Shown: piece by piece, positions 23,074 to 35,007 of the stretch
How positions within the stretch are numbered: the stretch's first letter is position 1
Layout: each line of letters begins with the position of its first letter
From: Terebella lapidaria
Lineage: Eukaryota > Annelida > Polychaeta > Terebellida > Terebellidae
NCBI GenBank assembly: GCA_949152475.1
Contig: OX424568.1
Span: 4,997,667 to 5,061,666, forward strand
DNA: 64,000 nucleotides
Direction: 5' to 3'
Translations under genes and position numbers: made by a program
Notes under the pieces: generated by a model
What the model was told of the DNA's origin: nothing
The model's database searches: none
What the model saw: only the letters and a program-made list of their open reading frames with translations

Positions 23074-26000
23074 GGTTGACCAGGATGATAAAATGGTTGG
23101 GAAGAGAAAAGCGAGAAGAGTGAGTGCACCAAATGATGATGGTGAAGGAGACGGAGATCCAGGATCTAAATCCAAAATCCCGACGACAAAAAATCCTGAT
23201 ACTTTCTGGAAATCCTTCCATTGTCGTGTTTGTTCATATCGGGCATCGACACACACAGCACTGAAAAAACACCAGGACAAACACAAAAACAATACTGAAA
23301 CTGAAACCTCACCACAAACACCGCATTACTGTAAAGTGTGCAATTTCTCGGCGAGGAGCCGCTATGAGTTTGAAAACCACACAGATAGTGCAAGGCACCG
23401 CAAGGCTGTGCTACACGGTGGCACACCCAAAAAGGCAGCCAAACTCCAGAAGGAGAAGAGGCGAATGACGGCCGTCCAACGGAACTTGACGGCAAGTTTG
23501 AAGAAGCGAGAGCTGCCCAAGCGAGCCGCAGCGAAGACATCATACCACAACTCCGGGGACGAAGAGGAGGAAGAAGAGGAAGTGTCTCGCAAAAACAAGC
23601 GACGAAGAAGTGGTTCTACGGAAACAGCTGGAACGGACGTATCCAAGACTTCTTCAAGCAAGAGTGGCACACCAAAAAAGTATGAGAAACCTGACCTGCA
23701 CAACAGATTGCGCAAGTTCTTCGCCAATATTCCAGAAAGTGAAAGCGAGGCCAGTGATGCACCATCCTTCTCTGGCTCCAGTCCCAGCAGACTTACGGCT
23801 GACAGTAAGGATCTCGACTCGTCAAAAAAAAATGGAGCCCAGCCAAGAGTTTACATTGATAGGGATGTTGATGAGAAGCCAGTCAAACCGAAGATCCAGG
23901 TCCGACTGCCAATAGGAACTTTGCATTTTTTACCACCAGAAGTCAATGTCAAAAAGGAGCCCTGTGCTATTCATGGAAGTGGTGGAATAAAAACTGAACC
24001 TAGTGATGAGGAGAGTAACATTGATGGAACAAAACTCGTGCAGATCAAGAAGGAAGGTCCAGTGGCAGTGAGAGATGAAGTCCCTCCAGATCGGGCTTCC
24101 AGCCCTCCAAGCAAGGACTTGGCCTGCTTCAGTCCTCTGTCCTGTATCACCACACCCAGTGGTTCACATGTGGAGTCCCATCATAGTGGAAGCCTGCAAG
24201 AGAAGGAGGACAGGGAGTCATGCAGAGGAACCGACACTCCAATAGAATCACTCTATGTAATGATGCCTAATGGGGTGATGGTGCGAAGAACAGATCCCGC
24301 AGAAAGCCCCGTTGACAGTCCGATGGAGAGTTCTCAAGCTTCAGAAGAAATTGAGTTGCCCCTCTCCGTGATTCCCGAGACGAACAAGCGATCCTCGCCC
24401 AGACTCCAAGCGCAGACTCACGGTCGCCAAGGTGCCGCATCAGCACAACAGAGAACACTCCGCAGTCAAACAGGCTCTCTCCCGCCGCCCAAATTCCTGT
24501 GGGACACGAACACGGACGATGACGATGGCAGTGAATACTCCATGCCGTCCAGTCCGGACAGCTTCCAGCACAAAAAGAAGAAGCCTGTGTCTGGCAGGGG
24601 CCGTGGTCGACCACGGATAAGATCCAGAGAAGGGCCTCCAGCCAACACACACGAACCTGCACAGAAACCTACTGACAATGTTGAAACTGCACTCAAAGTA
24701 TCAGACTCTACTTGTAGTTCGACCAAAGGCAGCATGGAGAGTAGTTTACAACAGACATTTAGAGATGCACTCGCTAATGTTTCCACAAGACGGAGTTTGT
24801 CATCAGATTCTGCGCCCCAGCCACTGAGATCTCCTGTTTCTAGTCCTGTGGTAACCATGGTAACTACTATCAACACACAGACTATTAATATCCAACAACT
24901 CGCACAGCACGCCCTCAACGCCATTCCATCAGTCCCGCCGCAGTCGCAGCCAACTGGGGGTCGAACCGTGGCCCCCGCAATTACTCAAACTGAACCACAG
25001 CCTGCAGTGGTGGACTTGACTGACGACATGATAGATACAAAGCCAATCATAGCAGATAACGAGCCAAGTCAGCCGACCATGGAGAGGGTACCTCAGACTC
25101 ACGCACAAGCCAAACTCTGCACAATTGGCACACAGACTAGTCCGGAGGTACCCACAGAGCCCTCACCTGGCAACGGGAACAACCAAGACAGTACTCCTCG
25201 TGTGCAATATGAACAGACTAGTGTACAACTTGTATCGCAGACACAAAGTGTTCAACAAGTACAGCCACAGAGTGTTCAAAACATGGAGACAATGCCAGGA
25301 AATGTTGCCCGCAAAAGTCAAAGCTTATCAAAATTGAACAGTGACGCCGTAAATACAGAAACACGAACTGAGCCTCTGCGATTGAAGATACTCAAGGATG
25401 GCCAATGGGTCACTGTTCCATCCTCACAACCTGTTAAAATCTCAGAGGTCATTCAATCGACCAGTCCACAGATGACTTTGCTGAGCCCACAGCAAACTTC
25501 GGCAGTTGTCGGTAATGCCCTGATTGGGCCAACCACAAAGCCTCCAGTCACTGATGGTGACGCAAACATTCAGCTGAACTGGGCTAAAGCCTCAAACAGA
25601 GTTCAAGGTCAAGGTCAAAGCAGACAAGAGATGTATCACCGGCAAAAAGGCTTTCCCCCGGCGCCAACGAAACCACTGCCAGACATTGTTCTCATGAACC
25701 AGCAGAATGTATTTCAGCCAATCAGTGGGGAGTGTGAGGATGGGACGACCTCCACTAGTGCCATACAGGACAGTAGAGAAGATGGTAACCATGGCGACAA
25801 GGATAAAGACAAGGAGGAGGTTGTGATGATTGACTGCGATGACGACATTCCAGAAATGACTAAAACACCTCGAAAAACATGGAAGGGTTTGCAGAGCATT
25901 GAGGCACTACAGACCGTTAAGGAAGTCAGAGACAATCCACTGCCAACACAAGAGTCACAGCAAGCGAAGGAGTCGGTTACCTTGACTACTACCACCAGCA

Positions 26001-26971
26001 ATGTGCCAGTAGATGTCGTGGTAATTGATGCCGACACATTGCCAGAAACTTCGCACCCGAGGCAAAGTTCAAACTCTCATCCTGCAGTGAGCCGACAATC
26101 AGTCATCTACTCGGCTCAAACCCAGCCAGTACATGTACAACAGAGCAAACCCGCATCTCCCCGGGCCAGGGCCAGACAACAACTCTTCCCCCAACCCACG
26201 CAGGCAACCCCTCTGCCACGCCAGCCTCCACCCCCACAGGTCTGGCAGCCACGCCCCTCCTCACCACGATCTCGTACCTACCCACCCCACATCCAGTCAC
26301 TGCGGGGTGCCTCCCAACCCCCTCGCTCCCCAGGCTCGTTACCGCCCTTCCGACCGCAATCCCAACACCAGGTCCACCCACGCCAGCAACATCAACCTAG
26401 CGCCTCTCCAGCAATCCCCATAGTTCAAAGCCCTCCCCAGAAACAATCCCAGATCCTGCATAAGAACACTCCCCAATACCCCTCCCTACCCCCTTCCCAG
26501 ACACCGCTCCCCTCAGTAACCACCAGTCAGATACAACCACCTTTCCTACCCCCTCCCCAGACACAGCCCCAGTCGGTAACCACTACACAGGCACCACCCT
26601 CCTCCCTACCCCATCCCCAAAAACATCTACAGCCCCCTTTCCAACCACCACCTCAGACACAGCTCCCAACCCAGACACAGCCTCCACCCCCCGTCGCCAC
26701 GGCTGAGCCCTCACCCTCCTCCTCGTCCCAGTTGGAGAGCTTTACGCCGATGAGCCTGGATCAGGTGGAGACCGCGGACCTGCTGACGGAGATGGAATCC
26801 CGCGGCTTTCTACAGATGTGTGTCTGTGGAATGGGCTTCACCGACCCGGCACTGTTCCAGAGGCACCGACGTTTCCACTCGTCGTGGAACCCTTTCCAGT
26901 GCGAGGTGTGCACGAAGAAGTTCCGCACACAGCTGACGTTCGCACGACATTTAGTCAAACACTGCCAGTAG
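23074..26971 (+). CDS. Large nuclear zinc-finger protein with SUMO-acceptor and SUMO-binding-like motifs
   Basis: One coding exon of 1292 residues. A CTGCAG acceptor just before 23075 leads through a short 5'UTR to ATG at 23093, so there is at least one upstream 5'UTR exon. There are two amino-terminal C2H2 fingers (C44-C47-H60-H64; C80-C83-H96-H102) and two at the extreme carboxy end (C1243-x-C1245-H1258-H1262, with a short C-x-C; C1270-C1273-H1286-H1290). Between them lies about 1100 residues of low-complexity sequence rich in S, P, Q and T. It contains an AT-hook-like GRGRGRPRIRS near 501-510. SUMO-acceptor consensus sites VKKEP, IKTEP and IKKEG lie near 285, 299 and 318. Hydrophobic-acidic motifs VVDLTDD, VVMIDCDDD and VVVIDAD lie near 638, 909 and 974. 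A chromatin-bound SUMO-linked regulator is my inference. I recognise no named orthologue. Confidence 0.85.
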
Positions 26972-27951
26972 TGATTACTGTATGCCATGTTCTGTAGTTT
27001 TTACCTGGTGAATACTGATACTTTAATCTGATATCGTATTGGTCCTAACAGAAGAGCAACGCTCTGAAGCATGAATTCAAACATTATCGCATGCTAAAAT
27101 ACTTAAAATTTACAGAGCTTTCGGTAACTCATTGATATAATATATACACTTACACATGTACAGTGTTCATTATTTGTTAATTCGGTAAAAATAACATGAA
27201 TATGATGTTGAAAGTACATGTAACATAAAACCTTGTCGTAAGGAAATAAGAACAGTTGTAAAGCATGTGCAGTTATATTACATTTTTTTCCTGCAGTTAT
27301 ATTTAGGGCACATGCTTCTATCTGGACCAGTATGGTATATTCTGATGTCAGTTCTTGAAATGTTATTATCTTTGTTGTTCGTTGTTGATGCTGGTGCAGA
27401 CAGTATATGAGTTTTTGTACATGTACCTGTTTTACTAAAGGTAAATCCATCAATGCAGGCAGTACTCTGAAACCCTTATATTTCACATCAAATTCAACAT
27501 TGTTCAATTGGCACATTTTGTGAACTGTTCACATGTAAGGTCGTCAAATTTCATATGGACAAATATGTTCATTCACCTAAATTCGTTCACCTAAAAATTG
27601 TATGTTGAAGTATGGCTGTAAAAATTCGCCGTAAAATTCACTAAAATTCAAAATTCAATGGTCACACAGTATAGTGTTTTCACACTAAAAGGACAAAATT
27701 GTAGAAGTGAATGTATACAAAAACATGTTATAATGTTTAGGGTTGTTATCGTGTTCAAAGAAATATAAATACAGTGTACTGTATTTGTTGTTATTGACTT
27801 GTTGTTACTGTTGTTTTGTACATTATAATCCAACTCGAATCATGAAAAGTTACTGGAAATTTCAGAATATATATGTACCTTAGTTGTGGCAAAATCCAGG
27901 TAGTGTGTGTGTTACCATGGTTACTTTGGTACAATCATGATTATCAAAATA

Positions 27952-28388
27952 CAGTGGTCTCTGTAAGATAAGACATGTTGTAGATGGTAAATGGATTTGG
28001 GGAAATAAAAAAATGTCTTCAGACAGGGAAGTATGGAAAGCCGGTGCAACATGCGAGAAGCGACATGTGACATGCGAGAAGTGAGAAATATTGCCTACAT
28101 GAACATGTGAACTGCGAGTTAGTCTATAAAACTGCGACATGCGACCTGCGAGCTATAAACTGCGACATGCCAGATAACTTTACAAACTGCGACTTGCGTG
28201 AAACAAAATACAACTTGAATATCCTACACATTTTTTCTTATTAAACCATGGCTTATACGGAATATGTCATAGTTTATAGTTTGCATGTCGCATGTCGCTT
28301 CTCACTTCTCGCACGTCGCTTCTCACATGTTGTTCCGGCGTTCCATACCCCTCTTATATCTGAGCAGTTTTATCTTACAGGGACAACT
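27952..28388. mobile_element. Miniature transposon carrying a second one nested inside
   Basis: The outer ends CAGTGGTCTCTGTAAGATAA and TTTTATCTTACAGGGACAA belong to the family at 11461 and 29259. Inside, about 28024-28356 forms a foldback. Its arms begin AGGGAAGTATGGAAAGCCGG and, on the other strand, AGGGGTATGGAACGCCGG, and continue through repeated GCGAGAAG / GCGACATGC motifs. The inner element therefore inserted later. Confidence 0.75.
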
Positions 28389-29258
28389 ATAAAAAGCATC
28401 TGAGTTACTGTATGTCATGATGTGCATTTGTGTTGAAATTATAACTTATGTAAACAATGTTGTGGTTTGTATTACATATAGTGACATGTGTATGGATCAT
28501 ACATGTATGTGCATTTATTTAGGCAATTTTCGGTTTCGGTACAGTGTCATGCATTGCATAGAGTTCATGTCCAAGTGAGGGTACCAACAGAAAAACTTTG
28601 TGGTTTGGTTTTGAAATTTTACCGATTCAGTATTCAGTCCAGAACCAATCCCAAGATTGTTCATATACACGAACTGATGTAATTTGTCAACAAAGGTATG
28701 CACACATCCCTTCGTTTTGTTCACGAATGTCACTTTCTGAAATACTGATACAATTACGTATATTAAATTTGTTTCGTATATTAAAAAAAAATTAAAACAG
28801 TGTCTTGTGCATTACATGTACAACTAGGTTGGCTATATGATAATGTGTGTGGTATATAGATAAATGTTACATGTCATATCATGCGATATTTCTTGGTATT
28901 GTATGGACTCAAAGTCTATTTTAACTTAACAGAGTAGTTTTGTCTGGTACTTTATATGATTATGTATTCGTGGTATGTGCACATAGTGCTTCAATGTCGA
29001 AGTGAACTATTCAAGGAGAATACATACTTTGACATGTTCAAATGTTTTGGAAGTTTTCTCCCATGCTCTTTAGGAATTGGTCTTAGTACGTGTACATTAT
29101 TATTTCATGTAAGAGATGAGCTAATGATGTTCATTATTGTTGTTTACAAACATGTTGAGTTGCCATGAAATTCTATGCTGATGTCTTGAAAAGTATCAAC
29201 TGGCCAATGACAGTGTTTTGACACCAAAGTTAGTAATTACTGCATTGTGCATCATATA

Positions 29259-29361
29259 CAGTGGTCCCTGTAAGATAACACCTCGCCTTTTGCAGGAAAA
29301 ATGAGGTCTTATCTTACAGGAAGTCTTATTTCACAGGTGTCTTATCTTACAGGGACCACTG
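29259..29361. mobile_element. 103-bp miniature transposon, CAGTGGTCCCTGTAAGATAA family
   Basis: CAGTGGTCCCTGTAAGATAA ... CTTATCTTACAGGGACCACTG, with TA on the left and TC on the right. Short internal relatives of the 178-bp copy at 11461 are present. Confidence 0.85.
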
Positions 29362-30109
29362 TCCACTGTACTGTACATGTACATTATAGATTCAGAAGAA
29401 GCAAACTGACCACAGATGAATCTGCTATTTTCCATGTTTTTACTGGTCAGTAACTTCCACTAATGTTTATGAATTGTGAATTCTTGGGAAATTTCCCTAG
29501 TTATTGAATGACGATACAAAATGGAACATATTTTTGCACAAGTTATGTATACATTTCCTGGTCATCTGTCAGCATGATTTGCTGTAAAATTGACTTGAAA
29601 ATCATGTTGCTTTTGCCGAAAATCTGCATTTATTTTATTTTCTCAGTGAATGATATATATTAGAAATGTTTGAGTACATGTACTGTTTTGGCCATACATG
29701 TTTTAGAGACTTTGTGCATCAATAATCGTGGTTATGGCAGACAAATATACCAGGCACATTTTGAGGTTCATTTTTAAGAAATCTCCAAATAAAATACAAC
29801 ATATATCGTCATTATTTCAATCATTTTAGTTTGAATAACCAACTGAAATGAAGGAAATGATAAACCAAGATCTAAGGATGGAATAACATGAATTCAAATA
29901 AACATGAAGGTCACAAAAATGTCACTTTTAAGGGGATATACTAGGTGTAATCACTACTTGTGTGCACGGTATGTGTAAAGTACCTGAACAGCAACAAGAG
30001 AATTTTTTTGTTTCATCGTCCAGCCAGCTGCCATTTTGTCCTGCTGAGTGTGTTGAATAAATGAAATTTTTGAGTTGAAGAAAAAACAGTTGTTATCGTT
30101 ATTAGCATG

Positions 30110-30350
30110 ATCAGTGTCCACATGGCCAGTCACCATTTTACATCAGATGCACAATACTCTTAATCAAGCATACGGCATTGTTTGGAGTGTGATACTGGTT
30201 TATCTCAGGACAAGTGTCGCCTCTGGGCCGAGCCTTTAGGTGACACGAGTCCTGAGATAAACCAGTATCACACTCCAAACAATGCCGTATGCTTGATTAA
30301 GAGTATTGTGCATCTGATATAAAATGGTGACTGGCCATGTGGACACTGAT
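30110..30350. repeat. Near-perfect 241-bp palindrome, 102-bp arms
   Basis: The left arm 30110-30211 and right arm 30249-30350 are reverse complements with a single mismatch. The 37-bp centre is itself partly inverted (GTGTCGCCT / AGGTGACAC). No target duplication or transposon end was recognised at the outer edges. Confidence 0.9.
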
Positions 30351-30606
30351 GAAACCAATCATTTCTCACACAATTTGATGACTTATAAGTATTGGAATTG
30401 CTCAAAACACAAAAAAAAATATGGAGCATACTGTATGTACAATTCAGTGTGCAATCCTGTTTCTCTATGATAATCAATGACAATGATTCTCTATGATAAT
30501 CAATGACAATGATGAGTTAATCAGTGGCACAGAATGATAAAAAAAAAGAACATCTACTTTGTAATAAAGAACACTTTCCTATCATAACCATTTGTCATTC
30601 CGGATC

Positions 30607-31132
30607 TTAGAGGAGGACTTCCTATCAATGTGTATTGGCTTCGACCCATGATTTTATGGTTAAAACTTCCATATAGTAAATATATCTCAATGCATTCGAA
30701 TGAAGAAGACTAAACTTTGTTCACATATGGAATATGTATATTGTTCAGTACAAACAAATCATACGGAGGATATAACATCAAAAACACCGAAAAGTTTTTT
30801 TCCTCTCGGCAGGGCATGGCTGACAGAAATGTCATATATGACGTAAATTTCTGTGATGTCATTGTTTTGATAGATGTCTCGACAGGCGGCTCATTTCACT
30901 GGAACCAAAGATGCTGGAAGTGCTCCGTTGCCCCGAGGCATCATCACTCATTCATTCTCCCCAGTTGGAGGGCGTGGCCCGCTAGTTTAGTTTCTTTCGA
31001 TTTAACATTCGGTAGTAGTTTTTAAAAAAATATGATCTCTTCGATTTTGAAGACAACTGAATGAATACTCCATGTGCGTGAAACTCGCATGTTACCAAAT
31101 TGCGTTTGAATTTGATAGGAAGTCCTCCTTTA
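30607..31132. mobile_element. ~526-bp element with 18-bp inverted ends
   Basis: AGGAGGACTTCCTATCAA after TTAG, and TTGATAGGAAGTCCTCCT before TTAA. A TTAA-like target is possible. The interior shows no transposase. Confidence 0.65.
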
Positions 31133-31667
31133 AGAAAGGGAAATTACTTGGTAATAAAATTGCCCACACTATTGTACATCCTAGCCGAAATAATTAGAAA
31201 ATCAACACATTTCACACCAGAAAACTTGCCATTTTAGTGGTGTTTACATGGCCTTAGTTATGTAGCTTTTTCAATGATGGCGTTTTTGATTTATGTTTAC
31301 GTAATTTGCTTGACAACCTCAGTGTGATACAAGTTTATCCCGGAACTGTACTCAGCATGGGAGAGAGGTCATAGAATGCAAGAACTACAGATTCAGTTGG
31401 TGACAGAAGGGAGTATATTTCTCATTGATGTTTATTGATTACAATATTTACTCAGTTTTTACAACATTTTGGGGCATGACATGAAAACATCGATAAAACA
31501 CTAAAATAAAGAATTATCATAATGCAAATTGAGTAAAGTCTTGCGGAAATCCTTTGATTCTTTCATCTTCGAATGTTGAACACGCTGGAAACCAAACGGT
31601 GCAAGAACTTCTGGCGACAAGCAAATTTGTGATAATATGGAACTCCATTTTTTTTTCGTTTTTACAG

Positions 31668-31769
31668 CTGATAAACACAGAGCACAATGACGTGTGGAGG
31701 TACACCAGACTCATGACGTCATTGACCAAGGAGGGGGATTCCCCCGGCACAGTGATGGAGTGTCAGTAG
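31668..31769 (+). CDS. Possible terminal coding exon, gene unknown
   Basis: A good acceptor (T-rich tract then TTTACAG) is followed by 33 open codons, LINTEHNDVWRYTRLMTSLT and on to MECQ, then TAG. The composition looks protein-like. No upstream exon could be linked on the plus strand, and the segment overlaps the expected NEDD8 3'UTR on the other strand. It may be a stray exon remnant. I do not recognise it. Confidence 0.2.
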   Translation: MINTEHNDVWRYTRLMTSLTKEGDSPGTVMECQ

Positions 31770-31820
31770 AGTGTGGGTACAAAATCCAGGTTATTAAATA
31801 TCATTGTCCATTGTCAATGT

Positions 31821-32940
<1,120 letters not shown>

Positions 32941-33480
32941 ATTATAATGAGTATTCATGACGTCATACCAGTACTGAAGAGAATTAGTATGTATAACTCT
33001 TGATATTTGACCTTTTGTTTACATTTTTAGTCTTAACCACTATTCCCTCGCATTCGACAGTAAATATAATCAGAATTTAATTACTTAATTTCGTCACCAA
33101 GGGAACAACGCCCGGTTTATTGCCCATAGCAATGATATTTTTCGTCAAGATACATAATAATGTGTATGTCTTTCTGGTAAAAGATAAAATGAGTGCCTCA
33201 TCATCATGAAAACTAATTTTTTGTTACGAATTGCTAAGGGCAGTATCTAAAGGATGGTTGCTATGGCGATGTTTGACTTCGCATACTCACGATATACTTT
33301 TCATTGGGACGCCCATAACAATATATTTTGTGATACTATACAACGAACGCAGATTTAGCACCCGATTATAACCAGAGAGTGTAGAACGCTCTCTGTTATA
33401 ACTAACTAGGACTTATGCTGGTGTGACGTCATGACGTCATGAATACTCATATACTGGTGTGACGTCATGAATAAATCAAC
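32941..33480. repeat. Inverted-end repeat with clustered TGACGTCA motifs
   Basis: GAGTATTCATGACGTCATAC near 32950 is inverted relative to TGACGTCATGAATACTCATA near 33431. TGACGTCA occurs once at the left and three times at 33424-33470 (two of them overlap-spaced as TGACGTCATGACGTCA). A hairpin with stem ATAAC(C)AGAGAG / CTCTCTGTTAT lies at about 33370-33404. CREB/ATF-type proteins bind such sites; function here is untested. Confidence 0.55.
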
Positions 33481-34285
33481 ATATAACTTTGGAACGAATG
33501 GAGATAGCAACATGCCGTAAAAAAAAACCACATTAGTTCACATGATTCACTTTTTTTTCATATGCCAAAAATAATAAATTTCCTACTTGGACCCTATCTT
33601 TAATATACGTCTTTGACGAAATAAGGAATAAAAGAATGATGGTGTGTTGGAGACTTCTCTTTACAGAAAGCCCGTGGCGTGGCAGATATAGACTCCATTG
33701 TACAAAAACGGCAACAGAAAAATCTCCATCGTCCCGGATGAATGCCCAGCAACCACGTGCTTACATATAAATACCAGGAATTTGTTGGAGCTTGCAAATT
33801 GCAATCGTTTTATCTTAAGAAAAGGAACAACGGAATCATGATTTTCATTCACCCAGATTTATTCCACAACATATTATGTGTATTCAATACAACATTCCTA
33901 TACGTCTGTTTGTCACTGACAATCAACCACATCATAAATAGAGACGAGGCATATGGACAACCTTTGTGAAATAATAATTTGCTAGAAAGTTGAGCTTCTG
34001 GCAGTGCACTCGATATGACATTATATCATTGATATGGTTGTGAGAATAAGTTAATGTGGGAAAAAATTATTTTTGCGTGCAGTCATGAAATTTGATATCT
34101 TCTATCTGATGGAGTTAGCGATCCAATGTCAGCTTTTTTAGCATACAATTCCTAGAATTCGGAGGAAAATAGTTATGGCAAAAATATGATGGAGGCTCGT
34201 GTAGCGTTATGATGTGGTGGTACAGTACGGCCTACACGCCGTGCAAGATACTACTCCAGTGGGCTATAGAACTACTCTGCGGGTG
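33481..34285. other. Unassigned AT-rich stretch
   Basis: Contains no supported gene or element end. Confidence 0.4.
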
Positions 34286-34289
34286 CTGA

Positions 34290-34800
34290 GCTCGTGAATT
34301 GGCCGTATTTTGGATTTGGATCATCGTATCAATTTGAAATTTTGCGTGTCTTAATTGGCTATCATGCCTCAATTTTTCAACAAATTTCGGACCTCTATCT
34401 CGAGAAATGAAAATGAATTGGCAATGTTCCCCAATGTTAAATTTCAGCCCCAACATGGAAGTTCGGCACAAAAAGCAGTCAACTTTTATTCGATGTTTGA
34501 GTTATGTATTGCTTCAAAATAAACATATTTACTTAATATAACCGAATGTGCCTTCCGACTCTAAATCAACGCAATAGGTTCATTCTGTACGGGCATAATC
34601 ATGATAAAAGCCCTGAATTTGATGGAATTTATTTGATTCCGTTTTGAACTGAAATTTAGGGGCCTATAACATTGGGGTAGATTGCGAACTTTTTCATTTT
34701 TTGAGATAGAATTCTGAAATTTGGTCAAAAATTGCGGCATGACATCCAATTAAGACACACAAGTTTCAAGTTAATCCGATTATTCAAACGAAAATATGGC
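34290..34800. repeat. Foldback built from the tail of the ~160-bp repeat family
   Basis: TGTGTCTTAATTGG and TTTCAGCCCC-type sequence at the left returns inverted at the right (CCAATTAAGACACAC, TGAAATTTAGGGGCC). The arms are about 160 bp and about 75-80% alike. The ATGAAAAAGTTCGCAATCTA segment matches the end of the repeats at 5.3 and 16.1 kb. Confidence 0.6.
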
Positions 34801-35007
34801 CAAAAAGCGTTTTTCACTGACAGATGAACTTGACTTTAGAGGACCTATAAATCTACGGTCCGCAAATATGACATTTTTCATAAACCGGAAGCAGAATGGA
34901 GCCGAAAGCTTCTTTCGTTATTTTTTCCACAAACCATTTTGACAATTTCCAATAATGCTAATTAGGCATTTGATGTAAATAGTTGTATAATAAATTAATT
35001 TATAGCG

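Larger units (their letters stand above)
26972..29850 (+). other. 3'UTR and downstream spacer of the zinc-finger gene
   Basis: AT-rich with many ACATGTAC motifs and no supported gene. AATAAA occurs at 28004-28009 and again in CCAAATAAAATAC near 29786. Either could end the transcript; the first lies inside a miniature transposon. Confidence 0.4.

Noticed and set aside
24466-26381. Long minus-strand open frames opposite the zinc-finger exon
   Set aside because: Shadows of a GC-rich coding exon, with no splice or motif support.
31517-31750. 77-codon minus-strand frame ending FPQDFTQFAL
   Set aside because: It overlaps the NEDD8 3' side with no start context or homology I can name.
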